This document shows positions 12,098 to 24,464 of a DNA stretch of 64,000 nt, in pieces (the stretch's first letter is position 1; every line of letters begins with the position of its first letter). Position numbers and translations under genes: made by a program. The stretch is from Actinostola sp. cb2023 (taxonomy: Eukaryota > Cnidaria > Anthozoa > Actiniaria > Actinostolidae). The notes beneath the pieces are model-generated. The model was not told where the DNA came from. It searched no databases and saw only the letters and a program-made list of their open reading frames with translations. Location of the stretch: the NCBI GenBank assembly GCA_033675265.1, contig JAUJYZ010000229.1:1-64000 (forward strand), written 5' to 3'.

Positions 12098-14089
12098 CAT
12101 ACTATTCGCGGCAGTCCCTTTCACGCTCGCTTAATAAGAGATGGAGAAATGCGCCCGCGCCCAGACGCTTAGCGTTTGATGCGGTCTAATACCAAGTCAC
12201 TCGAGACCTTCGCCAATACTCAAAAAGCCAAGTCCAAAACTTAACTAGGCAGGACCCTCCAGCCACCCAAAACTTAGGATGAGTGGCTTACGTGGAAGGC
12301 ATAGTGAAACGCGCGAGACTGTTCTTTAGCTAGTGTATGACACTATATATGGAGGCAGCTGCAGCCACAGAAAGGTGGGCGTGAATCAATAATCTACAGG
12401 CTGCCAGCCCTTGGGTGGTAAAAGGAGATGGAAATATAAGGTAAAGCGTTTCTGCGCGGGAGTAACCCACCCAAGGGATGACAGCCTGAGCGTCAGTAAT
12501 CCGACTAGGGCATTAGACACCCTTTCAGGCTACCATAGGAGATAGGGAAAACCCAAATAGCGCGGGAGAGGACACAAAACAAAAACTTCACAAAATGTTA
12601 GAGCAACGGAAATAAACCGAAAATAAAACGAACAGGGACAGTATCACGTATCTGAGGCATAACACCATCACCGAATTAATAATTATTGTAGCGCCCACAA
12701 AGGGCCAACAGTGAAAATACCGTAAGGCACGCACAATCAATGATATGCGAAAACGGGAAGAACAAAGGGAGACAATCACAAAGGAAAGGAAACAAAGGGA
12801 GGTGTGGAGGGAGGGACAACAACAAAGAGAAACAATACAACACCAAATTGGGTGCAAATGCGAGAAGCAGCAAATCTGCAAATGTCGAAAACACAAATAT
12901 ACCCAAAACCGAACAACTCAGTCGAATTTGCACCGTCTTGACAATATATAGGGTGCAGAACGCTATAATAATAATAATAACGCTAAGGGAAATCATTGCT
13001 CAACATTAACCATGCAACTAGAATGCTTGGACATTACGTCACGGTATGCAAATATCAAGCACAAGCCATACGACAATGTTCAACCTCATACCCCTAAGCA
13101 TGCAAAACTTATATATAAACGAGGCAAAGGGGAGGGAAAGCATACATAAAGTAAAGATGACGTTGTATCATGTTGTATAGTACCGACTATAGAACACAAA
13201 CAAACAACCGAGAAGGGAAACTGAGGGAAATGCAACTCCACAAACCCGGTGTTCGCGAGGCCAGCACGGTAAACAGACACTCACTTGAGAGTTCAACACA
13301 CGTGCAAACTTTTTGGGAGCCGAGGGAAATGCAACTCCACAACCCGGTGTTTGCGAGGCGAAGCACGGTAAACAAAAACTCACTTTAGAGTTCAACATAC
13401 GTGCAAACTTTTAGGGAGCCGAGGGAAATGCAACTCTACAAGCCCGGTGTTTGCGAGGCGAAGCACGGTAAACAAAACTCACTGTAGAGTTCAACACACG
13501 TGCAAACTACTGGGGAGCCGAGGGAAATGCAACTCCACAAACCCGGTGTTTGCGAGGCGAAGCACGGTACACCAAAACTCACTGTAGAGTTCAACATACG
13601 TGCAAACTTTTTGGGAGCCGAGGGAAATGCAACTCCACAAACCCGGTGTCTGCGAGGCGAAGCACGGTAAACAAAAACTCACTGTAGAGTTCAACATACG
13701 TGCAAACTATTAGGGAGCCGAGGGAAATGCAACCCACAAACCCGGTGTTTGCGAGGCGAAGCACGGTAAACAAACACTCACATTAGAGTTCAACACACGT
13801 GCAAACGTTTAGGGAGCCGAGGGAAATCGAACGAACTTGAAACCGACCTATAAAACGTTTATACCTGAAAGGACCATGGTCTGGATTCGCAGCAGGTACT
13901 TATATACTTGGTTGGGATGACTTCTCAACGCCTGGGCTTGTTCAACAGCAGCTAGGACAGGAATTTGTTCATCGGCCATGACTGAGTAAGGATATAGGTA
14001 GCGTAGCGAAGGGTTCTTACGCGAACTGGGCAGTAATTAGATGCAGAGCTCTTATTTATACTCGCGCTGCAAGGGACTGGCGCGAATAG
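12098..14089. mobile_element. Long element of the tandem pair (1,992 bp)
   Basis: It shares both ends with the short element and follows it head to tail. The interior includes ACCCAAAACTTAGGATGAGT and a 100-bp tandem array (13200-13830). Comparison with copy A (position 10056, GCTGAATAGTCTCAATATTT) shows the precise empty site. No transposase was recognised. Confidence 0.7.
13200..13830. repeat. 100-bp tandem repeat, about six copies
   Basis: Units contain GGGAGCCGAGGGAAATGCAA, CCCGGTGTTTGCGAGGCGAA, GCACGGTAAACAAAAACTCA and GTTCAACATACGTGCAAAC. Copies start near 13291, 13390, 13489, 13589, 13689 and 13789. Shadow ORFs on minus (TVLRLANTGFVELHFP) are by-products. Confidence 0.93.
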
Positions 14090-15654
14090 TTTCCATATTT
14101 AGTACTGCACAACACATTTTTGCTATCAGTGCTAGTAAACAAAATGACAAACAAACGTATTTATTTCAACAATCAGTTAAAATAAGTTTACTAGCTTTTT
14201 ACACACTGTTTTGCCGTTCTTTCTGTACAATTCATTCACTATATTGATCAGTATTACTATGGATATTGTTTTGTATATAAAAATACAAAATTAATAAATT
14301 TTATGCCTGTCACCACAATTAATCGACAAAGTTGTGAATGAATAACAAACATCGGAGTGCGATATTAAAAGCTTACTTTAATACGTTCTTCCGTGAACCA
14401 TATTAAAAATTACTCTGTGTTTCTCTCAGATGATAGTATTTGCTAAATGAGTTGTACTATGTCAATGACAATAAAGAACAACTGTTAATATTTTAGTTCA
14501 CGGCTGCTTCATGAGTCCATCGCCATTCATCATGCCGGACTCCTTCGATGTAAGTGAATTAATTTGAGTTCGTCTCAAGGTTTATACTGTGTTGGCGTTC
14601 CGGCTTGTGTTGTAAGAAGTACTGTAAGAGAGAGTCATAATGTTTAAACAGATAAAGTACTAGGTTCTTTGTTGAACTTGATTGAAGTGTACAATGTGTG
14701 TGTAAGTCTTTAATATTTCAATGACAACTGTACACATGTACAAGTGAAATAGCTCGGTCATAAGCTTAATTTATGAAAAATAACTGAAGCAGCCCTTCTG
14801 CCATAGTATAGGCAAGTCCTTTCATGTCTTTTATTAGAGAACAGTTAGAGCAAAAACTACTAAAACCTCAAGAAAATAATTCAGAAAATATATTTAGTTC
14901 AGCTTAGTTTTCGATTCGAACTGTCGTGTGTCGAGCACAACATACAATTCTCCACCATTCAAAATGAAAAAGGACTACTTTAAAACCGTCAAATTTCATC
15001 TAAAGCTACTTAAAGTTGAAATGAATTGTGAACTTCTAAACTTACCATGGATAAGGAAAAGAATCCAAACGCTTACACCGAAAAAATCATGTTTTGCTTC
15101 ATCAACATCTCCGCCATTTTCAAAACTTCAGCGACTGGGTACCCCCCCACGGGCCTGTAGCGTACGACGACTTCGGCTATTCGGCTCACGGAAAAGTGCA
15201 CCAACGAAACGCGGCGCACATCAGGCCATCACGTGACTGGAGTTTCATACCTTGTATAAATATACACATTTGCTGCGGGCGCATCCCGCAGGAGGCACAC
15301 AGGAAGCCCAACATAGGACATTACTCAGCACAGGGAACCCAACATATGTATTGCGCGCGCGCTCGCTTTACCACAGGGAACCCATAATTTTTTTTTTGAA
15401 TTATTTAGTAGCCTCAAAAGCAATGGTTGGGCTGCCTGTGGATACGCCATCAGTTTCATACCTTGTTTCAATATACACATTTGCTGCGGGCGCGTCCCGC
15501 AGGGCGTACACAGGGATCCCAACATTATACATTTCTATGCACAGGGAACCCAATATAATACCGGCGTATCGCGCGCGCGCTCTACCACAGGAAACCCGTC
15601 AAAAAAGACGCAAATATATTTTTATTACCCTCAAAAGCAATGGTTGGGCTGCCT

Positions 15655-15770
15655 GTGTCGAGACTCGCAACACATCCACATAAGTGCCCAGATCCCACAC
15701 GACCACACATGACACAGGAACTCCGTCACGATTAGTTTCGCTGCTCGCCTGGAGGCTCGCAGCAATAATA
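15655..15770. repeat. Right flanking direct repeat
   Basis: Matches 9364-9450 in direct orientation; followed by AATAATAATAAT. Confidence 0.8.
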
Positions 15771-16150
<380 letters not shown>

Positions 16151-16891
16151 TTTAATGAGGATGCCTAGATCACTATAGAGTGCTTTTCACTAAGGTCCTA
16201 AAAGAAAATGACAACTGAAAATGAAATAAATGATGAAACTACAGCGTGCTACACTGAGTTTCAAACCCCGAAACGTGTCGGAAACGGATTGGAATCGGAT
16301 GGATCAGAAGGTTTTCTTTTCTTACGATTCCGATTATGATTTTGATTCACACCACAGGCAGCCCAAGCAATCAACATGTAAAAAATTAAGAAAAATAAAA
16401 ACTTCTATGAAATGAAAAATATCTTGTGTCTTGTTGTATTATTTATAGATAAAGTCATTTCTGGTAGTTTTATCCACATGCATTAGACGCTGTTTTTATT
16501 ATTTTTCCCCTTCAGTATACTATACAGTGACAAGGCAGGAAACTACGAGCGCTACCTCCAACGACTACCGCTCGATTTTTACCCCTAAAATCCCTCAATT
16601 TCCCCAAAAAAACTCCACAGCACCAAAGGACGATGATAGGACATTGCCAAACTCTTACCTTGAGCCAAAAAATCGAAACTAACGGCATATTTTCTGCTCG
16701 TTTCATGCGATGAACGATCCAAATTTCAGTTCGTCTTCACCGTGTTTCATCTAGCCTGATTTTCAGACGGCTCATGTTTCATCCCGTGTTACCCCATTTG
16801 CATTAAGTCACATGATCAGCTGCAAAACTGCAGCTGATTGGTCGGCTGGTATCCATGGTAAGAGACAACTGATCCCATCCCCTACTCCCCA
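16151..16891. other. Non-coding stretch
   Basis: No gene supported. A 61-codon ORF at 16230-16415 lacks any recognised domain; CACACCACAGGCAGCCCAAG at about 16350 is another instance of the CCACAGG-CCCA motif. ACGAGCGCTACCTCCAACGA was seen once only. Confidence 0.4.
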
Positions 16892-17473
16892 AAGCACAAG
16901 AAACGTACCAATCCGTGACGCGGCACCACCCCCTTCGCAAAAAAACTTCCGTCTTGACTCACTAATGAATGCAGCTCAGGGAAAACTCGTAAGCGACGTT
17001 TCCCGTGCAAAACAAAAATGTTGCGGTGTTTTTGAGCGAAACGCACGTTGCATAACACCCCAAGTGTCTTGGAGCTTTTCATCCGCCAAATTAGAAGTCG
17101 TAAAGACAACCAATTTATCTTCTATTACGAGAACTTATCGCCGTCAAAATGTAACTACAAACTGCAATATTTAGCGAGTGTTTTAAAGTAAGTTGAGTTC
17201 GCCGATTCATCGAGTCGGTGCTTGAATAGTTTGCTCGCCTTTCTTACAATATAATTATGTAAAAGTAATGTACTGAATGCAAAGCTTCAAATTCGCTCAA
17301 AAATTCTAAAAAAAAGTGTTTTTTTGTACTCAGAAAACGATGAATGACTTGCTGGGAAAACTCGTAAGCGATGTGCTGCATTCATTTGATTGGCTGAGTC
17401 TTAGTGAGTCAAGACGGAAGTTTTTTTGCGAAGGGGGTGGTGCCGCGTCACGGATTGGTACATTTCTTGTGCA
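16892..17473. mobile_element. TIR element, about 580 bp
   Basis: GCACAAGAAACGTACCAATC, CGTGACGCGGCACCACCCCC and TTCGCAAAAAAACTTCCGTC are inverted at 17385-17473. The left and right arms also share GGGAAAACTCGTAAGCGA in direct orientation (16979, 17355). It abuts a fragment of hairpin element 2 at 17472-17545. Confidence 0.85.
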
Positions 17474-17545
17474 GAATAGTTGAATTAGTATTTGTGTTAA
17501 GCATAATAAAATCCAAGCAATATTGACGCGGAGCGAGCGAGTTAA

Positions 17546-20398
17546 ATTAATGGTGAGTTACGCTACGAGGTAATTCGTTGGTGAACATATCCGGCAGTAT
17601 TTTCGAAAGTTTTATATTATCGATCTCTTAATATTAGATTGAATATAAGATTTTGTTTAGTAAGCTTCGAAAGCAATAATAATTATGATGAATTTGAGAA
17701 GTTATTTCAAAAACTCTTTGCTTCGTGTAGACCGAGTGCTTTTCTTGTTGTTTCGAGGAGTTTCGAACCCTTCAGTGATGAAACACTTGCAATAATCAGT
17801 TTTGAAATATAACATAATTATCGATGAAATATCTATATTTCTCTTCTTCGAAAAATTGATATCTTTACAAGTGAAGATCATGTGAAGATATCATCATGAT
17901 ATCGTAAAGTAAAAATGATTTCAAAACCAAAAAATGTTTCATCGATAATTTATTACATGGTCGCTTGGAGATACGAATCAGGTTTTATCTTCTCGTGATA
18001 AAATTCGTATCAGCTCCGCCCGCCCATGTAATATCCTCTATTTAGACTACTGAAAAGGCCTCCTTCTGTGGTACATAAGTCTCTTTTTAACAGCAAATAT
18101 AAAACAGCTGCGACGAGGAGTTTTTATTTCGGCCCCGAAATGTTACTAAGATCGCTTTGCAGACCCATAATAGTGCCGTGCCTGTAAATTAGCTGTCATA
18201 GTTTTGGATCACATCCAATCATATGCGGCTTTCTTATCACGTTACGAAAGAAAACTGAGGGTATGCAAATTACATGTGACAACGGATCTCTCTGATTGGT
18301 CGGAAACTGATATCTTTACGATCAAATTGAAGGCGTTGTTCATTTCTTTTCAACGTACCGCGCCGAACTGTGAACACTTTCAACAAATGTATTCCAATAT
18401 ATGATATCTTTTCACAAGTTTCACTTCAGTTTCAAAAGGACAGTGAAACAAATCATGCAAGAGAAATCCCCCCTCCCCCAACAGGTCTGCATTTTTAATC
18501 GCCATACCAGACCGGTTTACACCGTTTTCCGGAAAACGGTCAAAATTTCCCGGCATTTCTAAATCACGGATTCGACGCCGGATTCAACGGATTCCCATAT
18601 AAATCCCGAACATGTAGTTGAAATGCCATCATAAGTGTTCCATGGATACTTTCAAACAACTTTTGACCGTCGGTATCGTTGAGAGACGATTAGACTTTAT
18701 TGCTGACAGTGACAGTTTAACAACCAACAATGCAGTAGAAAGTATTTTCTAAAAATGGCCGGTTCAAAATACCAACAGGAACAAAACAATACCTACAAAC
18801 AAGGTACACATGTCAAGAGGCTCAAAATCATATTTTGACAAGACATTCAGAATTTCCTACAATTTAGAATTCCAACAGTAAGAAAGCTAGTTACCATAGT
18901 AACACGTAACAGCACATCATCGGAAACCCAGGGGCTGTGGGAGGAGGGGGGAGGGAAAAAGGAGGGGGAGGGGAGGGGAAAAGGGAGGGGGATGGGAGGG
19001 GAAAAAGGAAGGGGAGGAAAAACAGGAGGGAGGAAAACTATTTTGTGGCCAATCAGCAAAGAGCGGTACGTTGCACGATAACAGATAGTGTGAAGACATC
19101 CGGTAGCCCGTTTTAACTTCAAAGACCTTCAAAGTGCACGATTCCCATGTGGCAATATGTAGTCCAAATGCAGTCGTTTCCCATTCTTTCTGTGATCCAT
19201 AGTTTTCCCTGGCGCCGTTTTTGGGGAGTTTCTCTCTCGTTTCAAAAATACAGGAACATTGGGATCAACCTTAAAACATGTTCGAAAATGATCACGAAAT
19301 CTTCAACATTTCTTTTTCTTCTTTTATCGAGAGATTCTTTGCCACAAACATGGCAGCAGTCATTAACAGTCTTCAGTTCAGTTAAGATCTAAGAGTTCTA
19401 CAGAGATGAGTTGAAACACAGAACAGTAGAGTCCATGACTCAGAACAGTTGAGTTTAGGCTCGCAACATGCAGTTAGAACAACCGAAGTAACTCAAGTCC
19501 AGAGCTTTCAATAAAGACCACTGAGTACCATACATCAGCCTACCCGGCGTTCTAGCAAGTATCACATCGGTACCTCAGCAAAAGAACCATTTGAGTATCG
19601 TTCTCATTGGTGGAGAATCCGGGTACAGTCAGGTATAAACTCTTGTGTGTTGAGAGAAGCGTGGACTGAGGAATTAGCTCTGAATCTCATGTTATGTTTA
19701 AAGAAATTGATCTTCCGTCGATCACAATTACCACAACTTCATTTCCAGATATTTCCGCAAACAATATTAAGGAAACAAATTATCATAATTTGAACTCTCA
19801 GTTAGCAGAGAACAATACGCCTGCGGTATCGGCACAAAGGCAGGATATCGCTCCTTACACAAATACCTTTGTTCATTCTGCAAAACTAATTACTAGTGAT
19901 ACACCACGTTTAGATATTATATAATCTTCGACGAAGCGCCATCATCGGTACCTCTGCAAAAGAGCCATTTGAGTATCGTTCACATATAAAACAAGATTTT
20001 TATGTCGTTACCTCATCACTATGCAAAGTCATTTGAATATATGTATATTCTGTCGAAATCAAGGACATTAATGAAATGTAATGACATTCTTCACGGGAAG
20101 GGCGGTCCCTTTAGGACAGTAGGCTTGCTCATTGGCTGCTTAGTGATAAAAGCAAAAGGACGCTGTCTTGATCAGTTGAGCAAGAAATCCCAAATACTAA
20201 ACCACGCATGACAACCACATTTTTGCCACTTCGTACCGGAATTTGTTCCGGTTGGAGTTGCGCCATTATCTCACTGGTGCAAAGTAAGGTAAACAGTCCC
20301 CATTATGACTAGAGTAATACCCTCAATAAACTGTGACCTTTGTAGGAGAGGTCATAAGTTGTTTGTGTCAGAATCTTATATGTAATATTTCAAATCCG
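17546..20398. other. Long non-coding stretch with palindromes
   Basis: TTATCGATGAAATATC and its inverse ATGTTTCATCGATAATTTAT bracket GATATCTTTACAAGTGAAGA and similar (17815-17955), followed by TTGGAGATACGAATCAGG and its inverse near 18005. A purine-rich GGGAGGGGA tract lies at 18935-19035. ATCGGTACCTCAGCAAAAGA recurs at 19566 and 19946. A 76-codon ORF at 19694-19924 is unrecognised. Confidence 0.5.
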
Positions 20399-20520
20399 AG
20401 TGAGTGTTTTAGACGTGATTTCTAGATCCAAGTGTCATGAACAATGGCGAGGCGTAGCCGAGCCATTGTTTATGGCACGCACGCGGATCTAGAAATCACG
20501 TCTAAAACACTCACGATGTT
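20399..20520. mobile_element. Short palindromic MITE
   Basis: CGAGTGAGTGTTTTAGACGT, GATTTCTAGATCC and the inverse GGATCTAGAAATCACGTCTA then AAACACTCACG enclose GAGGCGTAGCCGAGCC. About 120 bp, non-coding. It lies about 200 bp upstream of the recombinase pseudogene. Confidence 0.85.
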
Positions 20521-20717
20521 TTGAAATGGCTTCTCATACTATTCTAAATATTCATGTGCCAGAGAATTATATGAAGAGAAATAATTAAATATAAGACAAT
20601 ACACAAAGTTCCGAATTGTTTAGGCGAGAATTCCACACAGTGGATCGGAATTTTTAAATATTTTCCAGCAATGAATTCAGTATTCGGCTCTCACATGGTT
20701 CAGTGCGAGCGGTAAGC

Positions 20718-22075
20718 ATGGCCGAAGCGCTAGGTTCTCAGCAAAAGAAATGGAGGTTTAAAGAACCTCAAACATTTGAAGAAACAAAAAATATAGTTGA
20801 CCAGTCAATTCCTAAAACTACACAATACAAGAAGTCGATGGGGTGTACGTATATATTTGAGAATTGGAGGAGTCAAAGGAATAATAAGCTCCCAGAATGC
20901 GAAGTTAATTAGGATTAAACGTACTACCTTCGTTCAAACACTGGATACACCTTTAACTTAATGACGAAAGCCAGCTTAAATTTCTGGCTTATCAAATTTA
21001 TCCAAGAGTTAACCGACAAAGATGGAGCTGCATACGTGGAAAAGACGATGTATCAAATAATTTGTTGTTTGAAGAGATACTTAGAGACGAATGGAAGAGC
21101 TGACTTAAATCCACTGGATGCCAAAGACATTGTGTAAGTATTTACATGTAGTTTGCTTGTTTCTTTTGCCAAGATTAAATTACATGTCGAATATAATATT
21201 TACTACGTAGTAATAGTTTTGATTTGATTTCATTTCAGTTTTCAAGGTTTCCGTCAGATCCTTGACGCTGAAATGAAAAATTCCCATCGTGCTGGAGGAC
21301 AACTGGAAAGATGCAAAGAGGAGAAGAAGCCCGTTACTGAGGCGGAGGAAACTATGCTTTGGACATTGGACTTGTTAGGAGATAAGACAGCTCAATCTTT
21401 AGTTAATGCTATTTATTTTTATATTGGAAAGCTTTTTGGGCTTAGACCCTCTGAGCATAGGGAACTCAGAATGAGTAGTTTCGTTATTGAAGAATGCACG
21501 ATTACGAGAAAATGTCACAAAAACGTATCATGGTGGTTTGCGTGATTTAAAAATAAAAGGGCGAGTAGTTGAACACCAATGCCATTCCGAAAACGGAGGA
21601 AATCACAAACCTTGCTTAGCCAATATGTTCAAGGAATATGTACAGTCATTTGCAAAAATTCTGGCCGCCACGATATATCAATATATCAATATATCGGGTG
21701 CATTATGGGTAATTAAATAATACTATTTTCAGTTTCCTAACTTATTAAATGAAGTAAAATGTACAAACAACAAACGTCAGACTAAAATAAACATAATAAT
21801 AAATATTTCTACCAACTTTGCTGGCGTTAACCTCCTTTAAGGGGAATTTTAGATTATTTAATTACCCATAATGCACCCGATATATTGATATATTGATATT
21901 TCGTAGCGGCCAGAATTTTTGCAAATGACTGTACATATGATAAGAGAGTTAAGTAAATTCGATGAAGCTTTCTATTTTCGACCTAGTAAAAAAGCATACA
22001 AGTTTGAGAATTCGCCTCTAGGAATTCACACATTGGATGATATTTTGCCAACTATGATGGAAAAAGCAGGTTTAA
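20718..22075 (+). pseudogene. Broken Crypton/DUF3504-type tyrosine recombinase
   Basis: Translations in order resemble Crypton-derived recombinases (the family behind DUF3504 in QRICH1, ZMYM2-4 and KCTD1). They include FNLMTKASLNFWLIKFIQEL, AIYFYIGKLFGLRPSEHREL, TYHGGLRDLKIKGRVVEHQC, HKPCLANMFKEY and FYFRPSKKAYKFENSPLGIH followed by TLDDILPTMMEKAGL. It starts at ATG 20718 (MAEALGSQQKKWRF). A 105-bp GT-AG intron lies at 21134-21238. Damage: two in-frame stops (20910-20912, 20916-20918), a frameshift near 21505, a MITE at 21643-21931, and loss of the C-terminus at 22075, so the later catalytic residues (H, R and the Tyr nucleophile) are missing. The GLRPSEHR segment probably holds the first catalytic Arg (inference). 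Confidence 0.85.
21643..21931. mobile_element. Mariner-like MITE inside the recombinase pseudogene
   Basis: 289 bp with inverted CAGTCATTTGCAAAAATTCT ends and a TA on each side (21641-21642, 21932-21933). Its arms include the ATATATCAATATATC and GGTGCATTATGGGTAATTAA stretches. Leaving it out with one TA rejoins the recombinase frame across the gap. Confidence 0.93.
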
Positions 22076-22480
22076 GGTGACTCCAACATAATTGCGAGTG
22101 CATTTTGTATTTTTTTTAACTCGCTCGTATCGCGTCAAAAACACTCGGATATGTCTGCATTTAACACATGTAATAACTCAAACATCTAGGCTTTTAAGGG
22201 TGTATTCAAAATTTTATTTTTCAGTCGCGTTTGCCGTTACGGGCCGATTTTCTAACAGTGGTTTTTCATAATATTGTCCTCCTGTTCGCTCAAAAATCGT
22301 ACGATTTCTACGAAACTTCAGATTCTTGTTAAATAGATTGTCATAATTTTGTCTGCCGGGTTTAAAAAAAATCTCTCGACTGCAATTTGCGCGGCCTAAA
22401 AACTGACCATAAAAATAATGCCGCGCAACTTGCCGTTGACTGACACCCTTAAAAGCCTAGATGTTTGAGTTATTACAAAG
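22076..22480. mobile_element. TTAA-GG element truncating the recombinase, with an inner TTAA palindrome
   Basis: TTAAGGTGACTCCAACATAA at 22072 matches the start of the hairpin at 3651, including the later TTTTTAACTCGCTCG. At about 22165-22204 and 22442-22480 the arms AATAACTCAAACATCTAGGC and their inverse surround a second TTAA-GGGTGT element (about 22193-22460). Confidence 0.75.
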
Positions 22481-23368
22481 TAAACGACCTGAAAGCAGGT
22501 CAGAACACTGATAGATTATCATTCTATTACATATCAAAAGCTCTTGATTGAACGAATCGAGAAAGTATTTTATTTTCGGGTGAAACCAAGTCTTGGTGAT
22601 CGATTACGGGACTTGCCTAGGAGTTGCCTCTTGCCTAGCACTCAAACAACGACTAATCTTTAGTGAGCACTCATTCAAAATATATCGACCCGTAACAACA
22701 TACACTAAATAGATCAATCTCTTATCAATCTAAATCAATCAAACAATCCTCACAGCACTCAAACATGACCACGACTAATCTTTGGACAAAAACAGAGGAT
22801 GGGAGTTCTTGAGTATAAACGCTTACGAGTTCGACTATTCTACTAAACTATTTCATTCCTGAAGCCTTTCGATTTGAGTGTTTCGCTATTCAGCTAGTGC
22901 TGCGTATATATGGATCAGACACAGTAGAGTTTCACTGTCTGGGTTTTCGAACATGGTAATTCACAGTCAAGGACCGATAATATAATTATCAGACAAAGAA
23001 AAAAGGATTTCAAAATGATGCCTTATGCTTTATTGCTTTAATAGATTCTCATAATGAAATTAAATACAGTACAAATACACATATACTTCATGAAACTGCA
23101 AGTAGTAGGATACATTAAACATGTCAAATACAATGGAAAATACACCTGCTCACACTCTTTCTTCATATATACTACTATATAAGTCTCTCATGTAAATTTA
23201 AAACTTTCACTGTAATCACATACTTCAATGTTCTTTTGTTCTTCATACTGATATATTTTATATTGTATAGATCACTCATTAAATTACTGATGATGGCAGC
23301 AGCACTGCCGAAACATGTTTAAATTAAAAATTGTTGTAATCTTTATCAAATTATACTACAGAATGTTG
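22481..23368. other. Non-coding stretch
   Basis: AT-rich DNA without recognised genes. Short repeated phrases occur (AATCTTTAGTGAGCAC and AATCTTTGGACAAAAAC after ACGACT, near 22650 and 22775). Confidence 0.45.
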
Positions 23369-23633
23369 TTACACCACGACTTGATCTAAGATATGATATA
23401 TATATATATTATAGTCCTCATATAATCCATAGTTGATCTCTACGTCTCCAGCCCCACTGCGACTCCAACGTAGAAACACGGTCGGTTTCAACCGAGTTTG
23501 ACTTTGGATTACTGGACACCATTTATTTGAGTTCATATATTTAGGATTTAAAATGTAAGGCATGCAAACATTAAACGCATTTTCTTGAAATTCTTCTCTT
23601 TCCAAAGCGTTTTGAACAAGTCTTGTTGCTTCC
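23369..23633 (-). CDS. Unassigned ORF, possible exon
   Basis: An 88-codon open frame includes ENAFNVCMPYILNPKYMNSN then KWCP and VFLRWSRSGAGDVEINYGLY. Composition looks protein-like, and an AG at the right phase (ACTGGAAG) could make it exon 4 of the EGF gene, but the acceptor is poor. On plus, 23585-23878 also has a protein-like frame. Which strand is real, if either, is unresolved. Confidence 0.2.
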
Positions 23634-24039
23634 AGTTACATTCTAAAAGCAAAACAAATACTGGCATCAACAAGACAGTTGGCATTGCTAATCAGCTCAG
23701 AGACGCAGAGACGTCAAAGGAGCTGGGATGTGTTGGATGTGCTGCAAATGTTTTATTACCAGCATTGCGCTTGTTTGAGATATTTTTAGTACTTTTTTGC
23801 GATACTTTGATTCCCTATTACAATGTGGTACGTAATTCACACCAAAACATGTTTATATTTAAACTGAGTTTTTCTTGACTTTAAAGAGTCAAACTGTAAG
23901 ATAAAGAACAGTTTACATCCAGTTTTGCAACAAAGGTTATGCAGCGTTTGGAGAAATTTTCTAAACCTGTTTATAAATCTGCTAAACCAGTTTCAAACAT
24001 GTTTTTTAAAAGCCTTGGTTTGAATGGGTCATGATTTGT

Positions 24040-24345
24040 ACTCGATTAGCGCTTTTTTATAATGTACATTAATATATACCACACAAGTGAATAGCGCTGT
24101 GATTGGTTAATCAAACTAGGGAGATCCTTTGCTAAAACAAGATGGTGCCGCGTTTCGCGAGCGTATATCTTTTTCTTCTTGAAAATAAATTATATATATT
24201 TGGCTAGCTATTCACTCGTGTGGTATATACTAAAACAATTATTCCCCTCAGTGTCGGTGAGTAGTGGTATTTGCCTCGCGGCTCTGTAAATATCCACCTC
24301 TACTCGCCTCCACTTCGGGGAATAATTGTTAACTATTGCTTTCTT
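24040..24345. mobile_element. Two short palindromic MITEs downstream of the EGF exon
   Basis: About 24067-24230: TATATACCACACAAGTGAATAGC is inverted as GCTATTCACTCGTGTGGTATATA. About 24234-24330: AACAATTATTCCCCTCAGTG mirrors CACTTCGGGGAATAATTGTT. Both are non-coding. The second overlaps the run-on reading frame of the EGF exon. Confidence 0.75.
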
Positions 24346-24347
24346 AC

Positions 24348-24464
24348 TTTCATGACATCGCTGTCCGTAGTATCCCGTCCCATGACACATGCAGCGATAC
24401 TTCGTTCTCTTCGTTTGTACGCAGTATCCGCTATGTTTGCATGGATTGGGCTTGCACGGGTCAA
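24348..24464 (-). CDS. Exon 3: EGF-like module
   Basis: 117-nt exon, phase 1-1, acceptor TTTCTAG, donor GTAAGA. Its six cysteines have EGF spacing and the sequence ends YYGQRCHE. If the donor is not used, the frame runs on 46 codons into a palindromic MITE and stops at 24208-24210. The EGF module is complete at the donor and the phase is symmetric, so I prefer splicing. Confidence 0.8.

Larger units (their letters stand above)
11258..15610. mobile_element. Long inverted-repeat element, copy B, interrupted
   Basis: It starts TTGATGGGCTTCCTGTGGTA and follows copy A to 11845; it resumes at 14090 (TATTTAGTACTGCACAACAC, matching 10072) and runs to about 15230. It then gives two inverted terminal segments, each with CATACCTTGT, GCTGCGGGCGC, CACAGGGATCC or CACAGGAAGCC and GCGCGCGCGCTC, ending TACCACAGGAAACCCGTC at about 15600. 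The long TIR (about 150 bp or more) is partly duplicated. Confidence 0.75.

Noticed and set aside
13086..13773. Several minus-strand ORFs with TVLRLANTGFVELHFP repeats
   Set aside because: Frames through a 100-bp tandem repeat; the unit is not a multiple of three and the ORFs break between copies.
24208..24347. Run-on C-terminus of the EGF exon to a stop at 24208
   Set aside because: The extra residues are encoded by a palindromic MITE and a good donor (GTAAGA) ends the EGF module in the expected phase.
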